Shown: positions 1 through 6,653 of the stretch, piece by piece
Position numbering within the stretch: position 1 is the first letter of the stretch
Layout of the letters: each line of letters opens with the position of its first letter
NCBI GenBank assembly: GCA_003520105.1
Contig: DOVL01000002.1
Location: 1 to 8,026 of the forward strand
DNA from: Lachnospiraceae bacterium
GTDB lineage: Bacteria; Bacillota; Clostridia; Lachnospirales; Lachnospiraceae
DNA length: 8,026 nt
Reading direction: 5' to 3'
Notes under the pieces: generated by a model
Seen by the model: only the letters and a program-made list of their open reading frames with translations
Told to the model about the DNA's origin: nothing
Databases searched by the model: none
Translations under genes and position numbers: made by a program

Positions 1-12
1 TTCGTTTACGAA

Positions 13-138
13 TCAAGAACAAAGCGTGGCTTGTTACATTAGCTTAATTGCTTACGCGCGTCAAGAACAAAGCATGGCTTGTTACATTAGCATGATGCGC
101 CTCTGCGTCAAGAACAAAGCGCGGCTTGTTACATTAGC
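13..138. repeat. Three direct copies of a 31-bp repeat with internal dyad
   Basis: The copies lie at 13-43, 61-91 and 108-138, separated by 17 and 16 bp (period 48 and 47). Each starts TCAAGAACAAAGC and ends GGCTTGTTACATTAGC. Each contains an imperfect dyad AACAAAGC / GCTTGTT (7 bp with one bulged A) around a 3-base centre. The copies differ only in that centre: GTG, ATG and GCG. The bases before copies 1 and 2 are also alike (TTTACG and CTTACG), so the true unit may include part of the spacer, and the array may continue upstream of the window. The spacers are too short for a CRISPR array. The period is not a multiple of three throughout, so the repeats are not coding. The last copy contains the -35 box of the add promoter. 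They could be operator sites or a genome-wide interspersed repeat; the window cannot tell which. Confidence 0.85.
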
Positions 139-154
139 CTCGATGTGATATAAT
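126..154 (+). promoter_or_regulatory. Predicted sigma-A promoter of add
   Basis: A -35 box TTGTTA (126-131) is followed by a 17-bp spacer and an extended -10, TGATATAAT (146-154), which contains a perfect TATAAT. The -35 lies inside the third repeat copy, in the right arm of its dyad. The equivalent TTGTTA of copies 1 and 2 has no -10-like sequence at the right distance, so only copy 3 makes a promoter. The predicted transcription start is near 160-161. Confidence 0.65.
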
Positions 155-159
155 TGCTC

Positions 160-190
160 TCAAACCCGCCGGGTTTGATGCTATTTTTTT
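160..190 (+). terminator. Terminator-like hairpin in the add leader
   Basis: An 8-bp perfect stem TCAAACCC / GGGTTTGA (160-167 and 171-178) with a GCC loop is followed, after a 5-base gap, by seven T (184-190). The 5-base gap makes it a weaker intrinsic terminator than usual. It begins at the predicted start of the add transcript. It may end transcription arriving from upstream, attenuate add, or cap the 5' end of the mRNA as a stabilising stem-loop. Confidence 0.5.
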
Positions 191-220
191 GAATGATTTG
201 TAACAAAGAAAGGATTATAA

Positions 221-1426
221 ATGATAGACGACCAACATTTGTGCGAGCTTCATCTTCACCTTGACGGTTCACTTTCACTTGAGACCGTCAAATATCTTGC
301 TGAGCAGGAGGGCGTAGCACTTAACGGTGTTATTTACAGAACCGAAACAGAGCAGCTTTTCGGCGAGGATCAGGACAGTGATAAAGAAGTGGATGATCAG
401 TCGGATGATTTTGACAATGATCTGAAGAAACTTCTGTCCGTATCAGCTGACTGCCATGACCTTAACGAGTATCTTGAGAGGTTTGAGATACCGCTTTCAC
501 TTCTTCAGACCGAGGAGGCGATTTCTTATGCGGTTAAATCAATCGGTCTTGAGGAAGAAGAACTTGGCGTTGATTATGTTGAGATAAGATTTGCTCCGCA
601 GCTTCATACACGCAAGGGGCTCACACAGAGAGAAGTGATTGAAGCGGCTGCTGATTCTGCAGTGTATTTTAATGCTGATCATAATACCAAGATACGTCTC
701 ATACTTTGCTGTATGCGAGGAGACGACAATCATGAGGAGAATCTGGAGACAGTCCGTCTTGCGGCTGAGTTCATGCATCCGATTCACAGTGTAGAACTCT
801 TCAACGATAATGATGAGGATGATGTCACGACCTCGACTGATCAGGTTTCGGGAGAAACAGTTTATTCTGATTCGATTTCCGGGGGCGATCTGCATGATGA
901 CAATACAGGTGCGGCGAGCAAAGAGGTTTTCATTCCTCATGCCGGTGGAAATATGCTTCCGGTTATAGCAGGCATCGATCTGGCAGGCGCAGAGGCGCTG
1001 TATCCTACGGAGGATTTCGCTGATGTTTTTGAACTTGCAAGAGAGCTGAAGGTGCCTTTCACCATCCATGCAGGCGAAGCGGCAGGGCCGGAAAGCATCT
1101 GGGCGGCAATAAAGCTTGGTGCGAAGAGGATCGGTCACGGAGTAGCAGCCATAAAGGACGAGGGGCTGATGAGGTATCTTGCAGAGAATGAGATCGTTCT
1201 TGAATGCTGTCCGACCAGCAATCTTAACACGAAGATATTTAATGATTATTCAGAGCTTCCGATCAGGGAGTTCCTTGAAAGAGGCATAAAGGTTACTATC
1301 AGTACCGATAACGTGACGGTATCGGATACAAATATCATAAAGGAATTTGAAGAGCTCACTGCAGCCGGGCTGACTGCCGGAGAGAAGCAGCAGCTCCTCA
1401 AAAATGCAGAAAATGGCTGGTTATAA
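221..1426 (+). CDS. add: Adenosine deaminase with acidic insertions
   Basis: This cytosolic zinc hydrolase is predicted to convert adenosine (and deoxyadenosine) to inosine plus ammonia in purine salvage. The family metal and catalytic residues are all visible: HLH at 11-13 in ELHLHLDGS, GIDLAG at 251-256, the zinc His and catalytic Glu in TIHAGE (H283, E286), the HGV histidine H306, and STDN with the metal Asp D363. At 401 residues it is longer than the usual 330-350. The excess lies in two low-complexity acidic stretches: about residues 38-70 (11 of 19 residues from 49 to 67 are Asp or Glu) and about 186-240 (with NDNDEDD at 195-201). The C-terminus is short, ending about 6 residues after LLKNA where relatives usually continue 15-20 residues, and it runs into the terminator. 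An AAAGGA-type ribosome site lies 6-7 bases before ATG 221. The barrel core looks intact, so activity is likely. Some relatives act on other aminopurines, so substrate choice is inferred. Confidence 0.9.
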   Translation: MIDDQHLCELHLHLDGSLSLETVKYLAEQEGVALNGVIYRTETEQLFGEDQDSDKEVDDQSDDFDNDLKKLLSVSADCHDLNEYLERFEIPLSLLQTEEAISYAVKSIGLEEEELGVDYVEIRFAPQLHTRKGLTQREVIEAAADSAVYFNADHNTKIRLILCCMRGDDNHEENLETVRLAAEFMHPIHSVELFNDNDEDDVTTSTDQVSGETVYSDSISGGDLHDDNTGAASKEVFIPHAGGNMLPVIAGIDLAGAEALYPTEDFADVFELARELKVPFTIHAGEAAGPESIWAAIKLGAKRIGHGVAAIKDEGLMRYLAENEIVLECCPTSNLNTKIFNDYSELPIREFLERGIKVTISTDNVTVSDTNIIKEFEELTAAGLTAGEKQQLLKNAENGWL

Positions 1427-1443
1427 ACCGGCCTTTTTCTTTT
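1415..1443 (+). terminator. Intrinsic terminator overlapping the end of add
   Basis: The stem GGCTGGTT / AACCGGCC (1415-1422 and 1426-1433) has eight pairs including one G-U, a three-base loop and the tail TTTTTCTTTT (1434-1443). The left arm encodes the last three residues of add (Gly-Trp-Leu), and the stop codon TAA at 1424-1426 falls in the loop and first base of the right arm. It separates add from the aminotransferase gene. Confidence 0.88.
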
Positions 1444-1488
1444 AAATGATGAAAATATAATAAAATATAGATTTTTTTAAAGAATTAC

Positions 1489-1517
1489 AAGACATATAAG
1501 GATTTTTGTGTTAGAAT
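1489..1517 (+). promoter_or_regulatory. Candidate promoter of alaA
   Basis: AAGACA (1489-1494) matches the last four bases of a -35 box. A 17-bp spacer separates it from TAGAAT (1512-1517), which is preceded by TG to form an extended -10. It lies downstream of the add terminator and about 54 bp before the alaA start, as expected for a separate transcription unit. A perfect TATAAT at 1456-1461 has no partner -35 and is less likely. Confidence 0.4.
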
Positions 1518-1570
1518 ACTCATTTGGAAAATATCCATTGTTTTTTAGAATAATACGGAGGGCAGGAGCA

Positions 1571-2794
1571 ATGAGAAAGTTTGAGAAATCTGTTAAGCTG
1601 AATAATGTCTGCTACGACATAAGAGGTCCGGTAATGGACGAAGCGAACAGGATGGTTCGTAATGGCGAGAAGGTTCTTAAACTCAATATCGGAAATCCTG
1701 CTCCGTTTGGTTTCAGGGCTCCTGACGAACTGATCGAGAAGATGTCAGGCAATCTTACCGTAACAGAAGGATATTCTGATTCGAAGGGTATCGTTTCTGC
1801 GAGAGAGGCCATCATCAAATATGATGAGAAGAAGGGCATCGAGGGAGTCACTATAGATGATATTTACACCGGTAACGGCGTAAGTGAGCTTATCACAATG
1901 TCTATGCAGGGTCTTCTGGATTATGGCGACGAGATACTCGTTCCGGCACCGGATTATCCGCTTTGGACCGCATCGGTTACTCTTGCAGGCGGTACTGCAG
2001 TGCATTACATATGCGACGAAGAAGCTGAATGGTTCCCTGACATAGATGACATCAGAAAGAAGATTACTCCGAGGACCAAGGGTATCGTTGTTATCAACCC
2101 TAACAATCCGACCGGTGCGCTCTATCCGAAGGAACTCCTTATGGAGATAGTAAAGCTTGCCGAGGAGCATGATCTGATCATCTTCGCGGATGAAATATAT
2201 GACAGACTGGTTATGGACGGTGCCAAGCATACATCCATCGCAAGTCTCACAAAGGATTGTCTGTGCCTTACATTTAACGGACTTTCCAAGTCGCATCTGA
2301 TCGCAGGATACAGAGTCGGATGGGTTTCACTCTCCGGTGACAAGGCAAATGCGAAGGGTTATATCGAGGGACTGAACCTTCTTTCATCAATGAGACTGTG
2401 TTCAAATGTTCCTGCTCAGTCGCTTATCGCACCTGCTCTTTCAATGAATGTTGAAACAGATACCATGATTCAGCCGGGCGGAAGAGTTTACGAGCAGAGA
2501 GAGTTTATTTATAAAGCTGTAAATGATATTCCGGGAATGAGTGCCGTAAAGCCGAAGGCTGCATTTTACATCTTCCCTAAGCTGGATATCAAGAAGTTTA
2601 ATATAACCGATGACGAGAAGTTCGCGCTTGACATACTGCGCGAGAAGAAGATTCTCTTCACTCATGGCGGTGGATTCCATTGGGAGCAGCCGGATCATTT
2701 CAGGATTGTTTATCTGCCTGATATTTCCGTGCTTTCCGAAGCAATGACCAAGATGAAGGACTTCTTAGCTACTTATAAGCAGGTCGGATACTAA
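1571..2794 (+). CDS. alaA: AlaA-type glutamate-pyruvate aminotransferase
   Basis: This PLP-dependent fold-type I aminotransferase (class I/II) is predicted to interconvert pyruvate plus glutamate with alanine plus 2-oxoglutarate. From ATG 1571 it has 407 residues, and its sequence follows E. coli AlaA (405 residues) from end to end as I recall it, including the N-terminal KLNNVCYDIRGPV and LKLNIGNPAPFGF. Visible cofactor residues are Y129 in APDYPLW, NPNNPTG at 176-182, D207 in FADEIYD, the Schiff-base lysine K240 in FNGLSK, and R378 in HFRIV for the substrate carboxylate. The frame is open back to a GTG at 1508, but that codon sits on the proposed -10 box. GGAGGG at 1557-1562 lies 8 bases before ATG 1571, so the shorter start is chosen. 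No terminator follows, so read-through into the HAD gene is possible. The exact amino-acid preference is inferred. Confidence 0.9.
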   Translation: MRKFEKSVKLNNVCYDIRGPVMDEANRMVRNGEKVLKLNIGNPAPFGFRAPDELIEKMSGNLTVTEGYSDSKGIVSAREAIIKYDEKKGIEGVTIDDIYTGNGVSELITMSMQGLLDYGDEILVPAPDYPLWTASVTLAGGTAVHYICDEEAEWFPDIDDIRKKITPRTKGIVVINPNNPTGALYPKELLMEIVKLAEEHDLIIFADEIYDRLVMDGAKHTSIASLTKDCLCLTFNGLSKSHLIAGYRVGWVSLSGDKANAKGYIEGLNLLSSMRLCSNVPAQSLIAPALSMNVETDTMIQPGGRVYEQREFIYKAVNDIPGMSAVKPKAAFYIFPKLDIKKFNITDDEKFALDILREKKILFTHGGGFHWEQPDHFRIVYLPDISVLSEAMTKMKDFLATYKQVGY

Positions 2795-2935
2795 GATATT
2801 ATCCGGCAAACAAACGGACATAAAGATCCTGATCACAGACCGAAGTGAATGGACAGAACCGGCAACAGACCGGAAGAGAAGGATAAAGGCTGATTATTTT
2901 TGGGGGCAATAATAATCGATCGGAGCCTAATAAAA

Positions 2936-3778
2936 ATGAATAAGAAATTACTCGTTCTGGATATTGACGGAACACTTACCAATTCGAAGAAGGAGATCAC
3001 GCCTGCAACCAAGGCTGCAATCAAAGAGATCCTGGAGGAAGGACATCTTGTTATGCTTGCCTCAGGAAGACCTACACCTGGCGTAAGAAAATACGAGGCA
3101 GAGCTCGAGCTTGCAAAGTATGGCGGCTATCTTCTTACCTACAACGGCGCACGTATCACAAGATGCTCTGACAACAAGGACATCTTCACACAGTCCTTCA
3201 GTAAAGAATACGTTCATAAGCTTTACGATTACTGCTGCAAGAGGAAGCTTGGTATAGTAACTTACGAGGATTTTGAGGATACAAAGGAGCCTTACGTTAT
3301 ATGCGGAAGGACTGCCGACAAGTACCTGACCTGGGAAGCAGAGATCAATAATCTTCCTTTTGTACAGGTTGATAATTTTAAGGAAAGAATCAATAGGGAT
3401 GTTTACAAGGTCCTGATGTCAGCTGATCCGGCAGAATCCGAAGAGATTGAAAATGAACTGAAGGAGCTTTACGGAAGTGAGTTCCATATTACAAGATCGG
3501 AGCCTTTCTTTGTAGAAGCTATGAGCACAGGTGTTGATAAGGCCAAGGCAATCGCAAGGGTGACAGACATTCTCGGCATCAAGCATGAAAATGTTATCGC
3601 CTGCGGAGATGGTTTCAATGATACTTCGATGGTAAAATACGCCGCAATCGGTGTTGCAATGGCAAACGCACAGGCAGCGGTTAAGAAGGTTGCTGATTTC
3701 ATCACCTCATCAAATGATGAAGACGGAATCGTCAAGGTTATCGACAGATTCATCCTCTGCCCGCAGAATGTTGCATAG
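2936..3778 (+). CDS. Cof-type HAD-IIB family phosphatase
   Basis: This is a soluble haloacid dehalogenase superfamily hydrolase of the Cof/YidA type. Relatives dephosphorylate sugar phosphates, nucleotides or flavin and PLP cofactors. The product has 280 residues, typical for the family. Motif I is DIDGT, with nucleophile D9 and acid/base D11. Motif II is S43 in SGRP. Motif III is K202 in GVDKAKA. Motif IV is GDGFND at 224-229, which holds Mg2+. The IIB cap domain lies between motifs II and III (about 85-195). A TTG at 2900 is in frame, but ATG 2936 is preferred because it puts DIDGT at the usual distance from the N-terminus and has GGAG (2922-2925) 10 bases upstream. The 141-bp gap after alaA shows no clear promoter or terminator, so the two may be co-transcribed. 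The substrate cannot be predicted from sequence. Confidence 0.88.
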   Translation: MNKKLLVLDIDGTLTNSKKEITPATKAAIKEILEEGHLVMLASGRPTPGVRKYEAELELAKYGGYLLTYNGARITRCSDNKDIFTQSFSKEYVHKLYDYCCKRKLGIVTYEDFEDTKEPYVICGRTADKYLTWEAEINNLPFVQVDNFKERINRDVYKVLMSADPAESEEIENELKELYGSEFHITRSEPFFVEAMSTGVDKAKAIARVTDILGIKHENVIACGDGFNDTSMVKYAAIGVAMANAQAAVKKVADFITSSNDEDGIVKVIDRFILCPQNVA

Positions 3779-3789
3779 TATTTGATACT

Positions 3790-3824
3790 GTTTATATACG
3801 ACAATGATCGGACTGTGTATAAAT
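3790..3824 (+). other. AT-rich stem-loop after the HAD gene
   Basis: TTTATATACG (3791-3800) pairs with TGTGTATAAA (3814-3823), ten pairs including two G-U, around a 13-base loop. It starts about a dozen bases after the HAD stop codon. No T-run follows, so it is not a standard intrinsic terminator. It could be a weak 3' end or chance pairing in AT-rich DNA. Confidence 0.3.
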
Positions 3825-3882
3825 TCCCGACATGTCAGTGTTATTGTTGCCTGATCATACGTTGTTTTGCATCAATAACAGG

Positions 3883-3911
3883 TTGATTTTTGAGGTGAAA
3901 AATAATAAACT
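3883..3911 (+). promoter_or_regulatory. Candidate promoter of the ATP synthase operon
   Basis: TTGATT (3883-3888) and TAAACT (3906-3911) are 17 bp apart, each matching four of six consensus bases. An alternative is TTTACA (3936-3941) with an extended -10, TGCTATGAG (3958-3966), at a longer 19-bp spacing. A promoter is expected in this 208-bp gap because the ATP synthase genes begin at 3987. Neither candidate is strong, and the choice between them is uncertain. Confidence 0.3.
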
Positions 3912-3913
3912 AG

Positions 3914-3956
3914 TATACAGTTTTTGCACAAGGTATTTACATACACAGTTCGTGCA
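3914..3956. repeat. Imperfect direct repeat before the atp genes
   Basis: TATACAGTTTTTGCA (3914-3928) and TACACAGTTCGTGCA (3942-3956) match at 12 of 15 positions with a 28-bp period. They lie between the first candidate -10 box and the first atp gene. They could be a regulator's binding sites or coincidence. An 8-bp inverted repeat, TGTTATTG / CAATAACA (3839-3846 and 3873-3880), lies further upstream. Confidence 0.4.
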
Positions 3957-3986
3957 GTGCTATGAGATCAAATAGATGAGGATGCC

Positions 3987-4286
3987 ATGAAGAAAAGCAG
4001 AGTTGCGGAAAACTTGTTTCTTGTTCTTCAACTGGGAATATCGATGATAGTCCCGATACTGCTATGCACTGCTGCCGGATATTTTATAGATAAGAAATTC
4101 GGTACCCACTGGATGATACCGCTCATCATACTCGGTGTTCTTAGTGGTGGTGTGTCCGTGTGGACACTTGTAAAGAAGGAATTGATCGTTGCCAAGAAGG
4201 AGGAAGATATTCCTGAGTGGCAGAAGAAAGCCTTCGCCGTTGAGAATGAAGAATCTGATGAAGAAGATGAGTTCTCGGATGATTGA
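3987..4286 (+). CDS. atpZ: AtpZ/AtpI-family small membrane protein
   Basis: This 99-residue protein is encoded first in the ATP synthase operon. It has two membrane spans (about 13-34 and 43-62) in the AtpZ pattern: QLGISM, then GYFIDKKFG between the spans, and GGVSVWTLVKK at the end of the second. Family members are accessory proteins of the F-type ATP synthase operon, linked to enzyme assembly or divalent cation transport (ATPase gene 1 family), and are not part of the catalytic complex. The C-terminal 15 residues are strongly acidic (EESDEEDEFSDD). GAGGA at 3978-3982 lies 4 bases before the ATG. A 137-bp gap separates it from the next gene, unusually wide for this operon position. The family call is from pattern and location. 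Confidence 0.78.
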   Translation: MKKSRVAENLFLVLQLGISMIVPILLCTAAGYFIDKKFGTHWMIPLIILGVLSGGVSVWTLVKKELIVAKKEEDIPEWQKKAFAVENEESDEEDEFSDD

Positions 4287-4297
4287 GAGACGAGAAA

Positions 4298-4383
4298 GAT
4301 TCTGACAGCGAGATGTGATGTTTTACTGACACATCGTTGAATATTTTTGTGGATTGGTGAAGAGATGTTATATCGTCAGAATC
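4298..4383 (+). other. Structured gap between atpZ and atpI
   Basis: A perfect 9-bp inverted repeat, GATTCTGAC (4298-4306) and GTCAGAATC (4375-4383), brackets most of this gap. Inside it a second short stem, GATGTG / CACATC (4312-4317 and 4330-4335), could form. Together they could fold the intercistronic RNA into a branched structure ending about 40 bases before the atpI start. No U-run follows, so it is not a terminator. The function is unknown. Confidence 0.45.
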
Positions 4384-4423
4384 AGTGGTTAGATTAAGCT
4401 ACGGATACATATGGAGTGATGTT

Positions 4424-4843
4424 GTGAGTAAGATTCGTTCCATGCTTTTAAATATCAGACGAAATGATGCGGCAGGGCAGGTGCTTGCCCAGCTCATTGC
4501 GGGCATTGTGATGATCTCGTTTATCTTTCTTGCCGTCGGACTTTTGTTGTGTCCCGGAACGGGCAAGCTCTTCTTCGGAGCAGGACTTATCGTTGGAATG
4601 ATAGCTGCTGTATTTGCAGTGATAGGAATGTATGATGCGCTTGATGCAGGCCTCCGCCTCAACGAACGCGGTGCCGCAAGCTACATAAGAGCACGTAGCA
4701 TACTTCGCATCGTCATTGCATTCGTACTTCTGCTCGCAGCAGTACTTATAAATGTCTACGCCTTCGCAGGCGTAACCGCCGGCCTGATCTCAATCAAGCT
4801 CAGCGGCCTGACGAATAAATTGATTAAGAGAATTATATATTAG
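4424..4843 (+). CDS. atpI: ATP synthase subunit I
   Basis: This 139-residue hydrophobic protein is placed directly before atpB, where AtpI (proposed c-ring assembly factor) is normally encoded. Four membrane segments can be seen: about 20-43, 48-70, 92-113 and 115-133. The basic stretch RARSILR precedes the third, and the GVTAGLISIKLS ending is typical of the family. The frame is open to a GTG at 4385. GTG 4424 is preferred because GGAG (4413-4416) sits 7 bases before it, the length then fits the family (about 120-140), and the 4385 start would overlap the inverted repeat. ATG 4442 is another option. Subunit I diverges quickly, so the name rests on topology, size and position rather than on fixed motifs. 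Its last codons contain an extra copy of a 10-mer found in the hairpin that follows. Confidence 0.75.
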   Translation: MSKIRSMLLNIRRNDAAGQVLAQLIAGIVMISFIFLAVGLLLCPGTGKLFFGAGLIVGMIAAVFAVIGMYDALDAGLRLNERGAASYIRARSILRIVIAFVLLLAAVLINVYAFAGVTAGLISIKLSGLTNKLIKRIIY

Positions 4844-4852
4844 TGATAATCA

Positions 4853-4925
4853 GGAGTCACGAATAAATATGTCCGTGAGGGCGTATTTCACCTACAACCG
4901 AACGGATATATTTATTCGTCACTCC
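4853..4925 (+). other. Long hairpin between atpI and atpB
   Basis: Arms 4853-4876 and 4902-4925 pair over 24 positions with one C-C mismatch (4858/4920) and one G-U (4871/4907), around a 25-base loop. The stem is AT-rich in the middle (ACGAATAAATAT) and is not followed by a T-run, so it is not an intrinsic terminator. It begins 9 bases after the atpI stop and ends 14 bases before the atpB ribosome site AGGAGG (4940-4945). Likely roles are an RNA processing or mRNA stability element separating atpI from the rest of the operon, or a small palindromic repeat insertion. Confidence 0.8.
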
Positions 4926-4952
4926 GTTAAGAATTTATGAGGAGGATGACGC

Positions 4953-5702
4953 ATGTTGTCTAATGTGACCGGTGTGGTCGGACACGTAGGAGCAGCCGAG
5001 ATCCATAAGGAAGCGGACTTCTATATCCACCAGCTTTATCCGGTGAATTTCTTCGGAAATACAGTTTATATTACAACTACACATGTATGTACCATCATCA
5101 TAATGGCGGTGCTTATGATATTTACCCTTGTTGCGAGACACAGCTTCATGAAGGCTGAGAGGGAGCACAAGATGACGACGCTCTCGACCATCGTTGAACT
5201 TGGTGTAGATACTCTGAACAAGTTTGTCGGAGGAACGCTTGGCAAGGCTGCCGGAAAGTATGCAAATTACATCGGTGTGCTTGCACTCTACATCTTCTTC
5301 AGCAACACTGCGGGTATCTTCGGTCTCAGGCCGCCGACGGCAGATTATGGTACGACACTCTGCCTCGCACTTATCACTTTTGTGATGATCGAGTATGCGG
5401 ACATCAGATACAACAAGCTGGGAATGATCAAGAGTCTCTTCGAGCCTGTATTTTTCTTCTTCCCAATGAATGTTATCAGTATCTTCTCGACACCGCTTTC
5501 GATGTCACTCCGTCTCTTTGGTAATATCCTCGGAGGTACGGTACTTATGGCACTCTACTACGGAATGCTTCCGTGGTTCGCGAAGATCGGTGTTCCGGCT
5601 GCGCTGCATGTTTACTTCGATGTCTTCTCAGGTGCGATACAGACCTACGTATTCTGCATGCTGACGATAACCTTCATCAAGGATAAACGAGGCGACAACT
5701 GA
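4953..5702 (+). CDS. atpB: F-type ATP synthase subunit a
   Basis: Subunit a is the membrane stator part of F0 and forms the ion half-channels beside the c ring. The protein has 249 residues, the normal size for Gram-positive relatives, with about five or six membrane spans: about 41-62, 104-124, 135-150, 161-180, 190-208 and 216-243. The essential arginine is R187 in SLRLFGN, followed by ILGGTVL. The last helix carries the family pattern FDVFSGAIQTYVFCMLT. AGGAGG (4940-4945), 7 bases before ATG 4953, is the best ribosome site in the window. The gene follows the long hairpin, and a 102-bp gap separates it from atpE. Nothing suggests damage. Confidence 0.97.
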   Translation: MLSNVTGVVGHVGAAEIHKEADFYIHQLYPVNFFGNTVYITTTHVCTIIIMAVLMIFTLVARHSFMKAEREHKMTTLSTIVELGVDTLNKFVGGTLGKAAGKYANYIGVLALYIFFSNTAGIFGLRPPTADYGTTLCLALITFVMIEYADIRYNKLGMIKSLFEPVFFFFPMNVISIFSTPLSMSLRLFGNILGGTVLMALYYGMLPWFAKIGVPAALHVYFDVFSGAIQTYVFCMLTITFIKDKRGDN

Positions 5703-5726
5703 TCTGATCAAATTAGTATATTATTT

Positions 5727-6062
<336 letters not shown>

Positions 6063-6080
6063 TCGAAGGGAGTTATCAGA

Positions 6081-6653
6081 GTGACTGGTGAGATTATTAT
6101 AAGAAACGCAGGCACCGCTGTTCTTGAGGGCGGTACGGGGCGTATCTTCGGACTTGACAGTCAGCTTCTTTTTGACCTTCTGTTTCAGGGAATAGCTGTA
6201 TTTATCCTGTTCCTTTTTGTTGGTTATCTTCTTATCAATCCTGTGCGCAACATACTTAAAAAGCGTCAGGAGAAGGTACAGTCCGATCTGGACGATGCGG
6301 CACGTGATAAGGAAGAGGCAGCACAGCTTAAGTCTGAGTATGATGAGAGACTGAAGAAAGTGGACGACGAGGCTTCCCTTATTCTGTCTGAGGCTAAGGC
6401 CAAGGCCGCTAAGAACGAGGCTATGATCATAGCTGAGGCTAAGGAAGAGGCCGGCAGAATAGTAACAAATGCCCAGAAGGATGCCGAGCTTGAAAAGCTT
6501 AAGGTTAAAGACGAGGTCAGGACCGAAATCATAAATGTAGCATCTGCCATGGCCGGAAAGATTATCGAAACATCTATCGACCAGAATAAACAGGATGAGC
6601 TCCTTGATGAGACTCTGAAGGAAATAGGTGATGATACATGGCAAGAGAAATAG
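6081..6653 (+). CDS. atpF: F-type ATP synthase subunit b
   Basis: This is the peripheral stalk subunit linking F0 to F1 through the delta subunit. It has 190 residues from GTG 6081, with GGGAG (6068-6072) 8 bases upstream. The order is an N-terminal extension of about 25 residues ending in RIFGLDSQLLFD, one membrane helix (about 32-53), NPVRNIL at the membrane surface, then a long charged Ala/Glu/Lys-rich coiled coil (about 58-165) and a short C-terminal region that would contact delta. The extension before the membrane helix is longer than in the E. coli b subunit and, as I recall, is common in Lachnospiraceae. The gene starts 18 bp after atpE and overlaps atpH by 16 bp. Confidence 0.93.
   Translation: MTGEIIIRNAGTAVLEGGTGRIFGLDSQLLFDLLFQGIAVFILFLFVGYLLINPVRNILKKRQEKVQSDLDDAARDKEEAAQLKSEYDERLKKVDDEASLILSEAKAKAAKNEAMIIAEAKEEAGRIVTNAQKDAELEKLKVKDEVRTEIINVASAMAGKIIETSIDQNKQDELLDETLKEIGDDTWQEK

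Noticed and set aside
13..138. CRISPR array
   Set aside because: There are three repeats, but the spacers are only 16-17 bp, the spacers resemble each other in part, and no cas gene is present in the window.
160..220. Purine or other metabolite riboswitch before add
   Set aside because: The leader from the predicted start is only about 60 bases and holds a single hairpin, with none of the conserved junction sequences of known purine riboswitches.
539..1138. Open frame of 199 codons on the - strand within add
   Set aside because: It is antisense to a gene with intact catalytic motifs, and its cysteine- and arginine-rich product resembles no family I know.
1508..1570. Earlier GTG start for alaA
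   Set aside because: The extra 21 residues have no counterpart in AlaA, the codon overlaps the proposed -10 box, and a good ribosome site precedes ATG 1571.
4385..4423. Earlier GTG start for atpI
   Set aside because: It overlaps the inverted repeat and has a weaker ribosome site than GTG 4424, although it cannot be fully excluded.
4853..4925. Intrinsic terminator between atpI and atpB
   Set aside because: The stem is AT-rich with a 25-base loop and no following T-run, and it would cut the ATP synthase operon in two.
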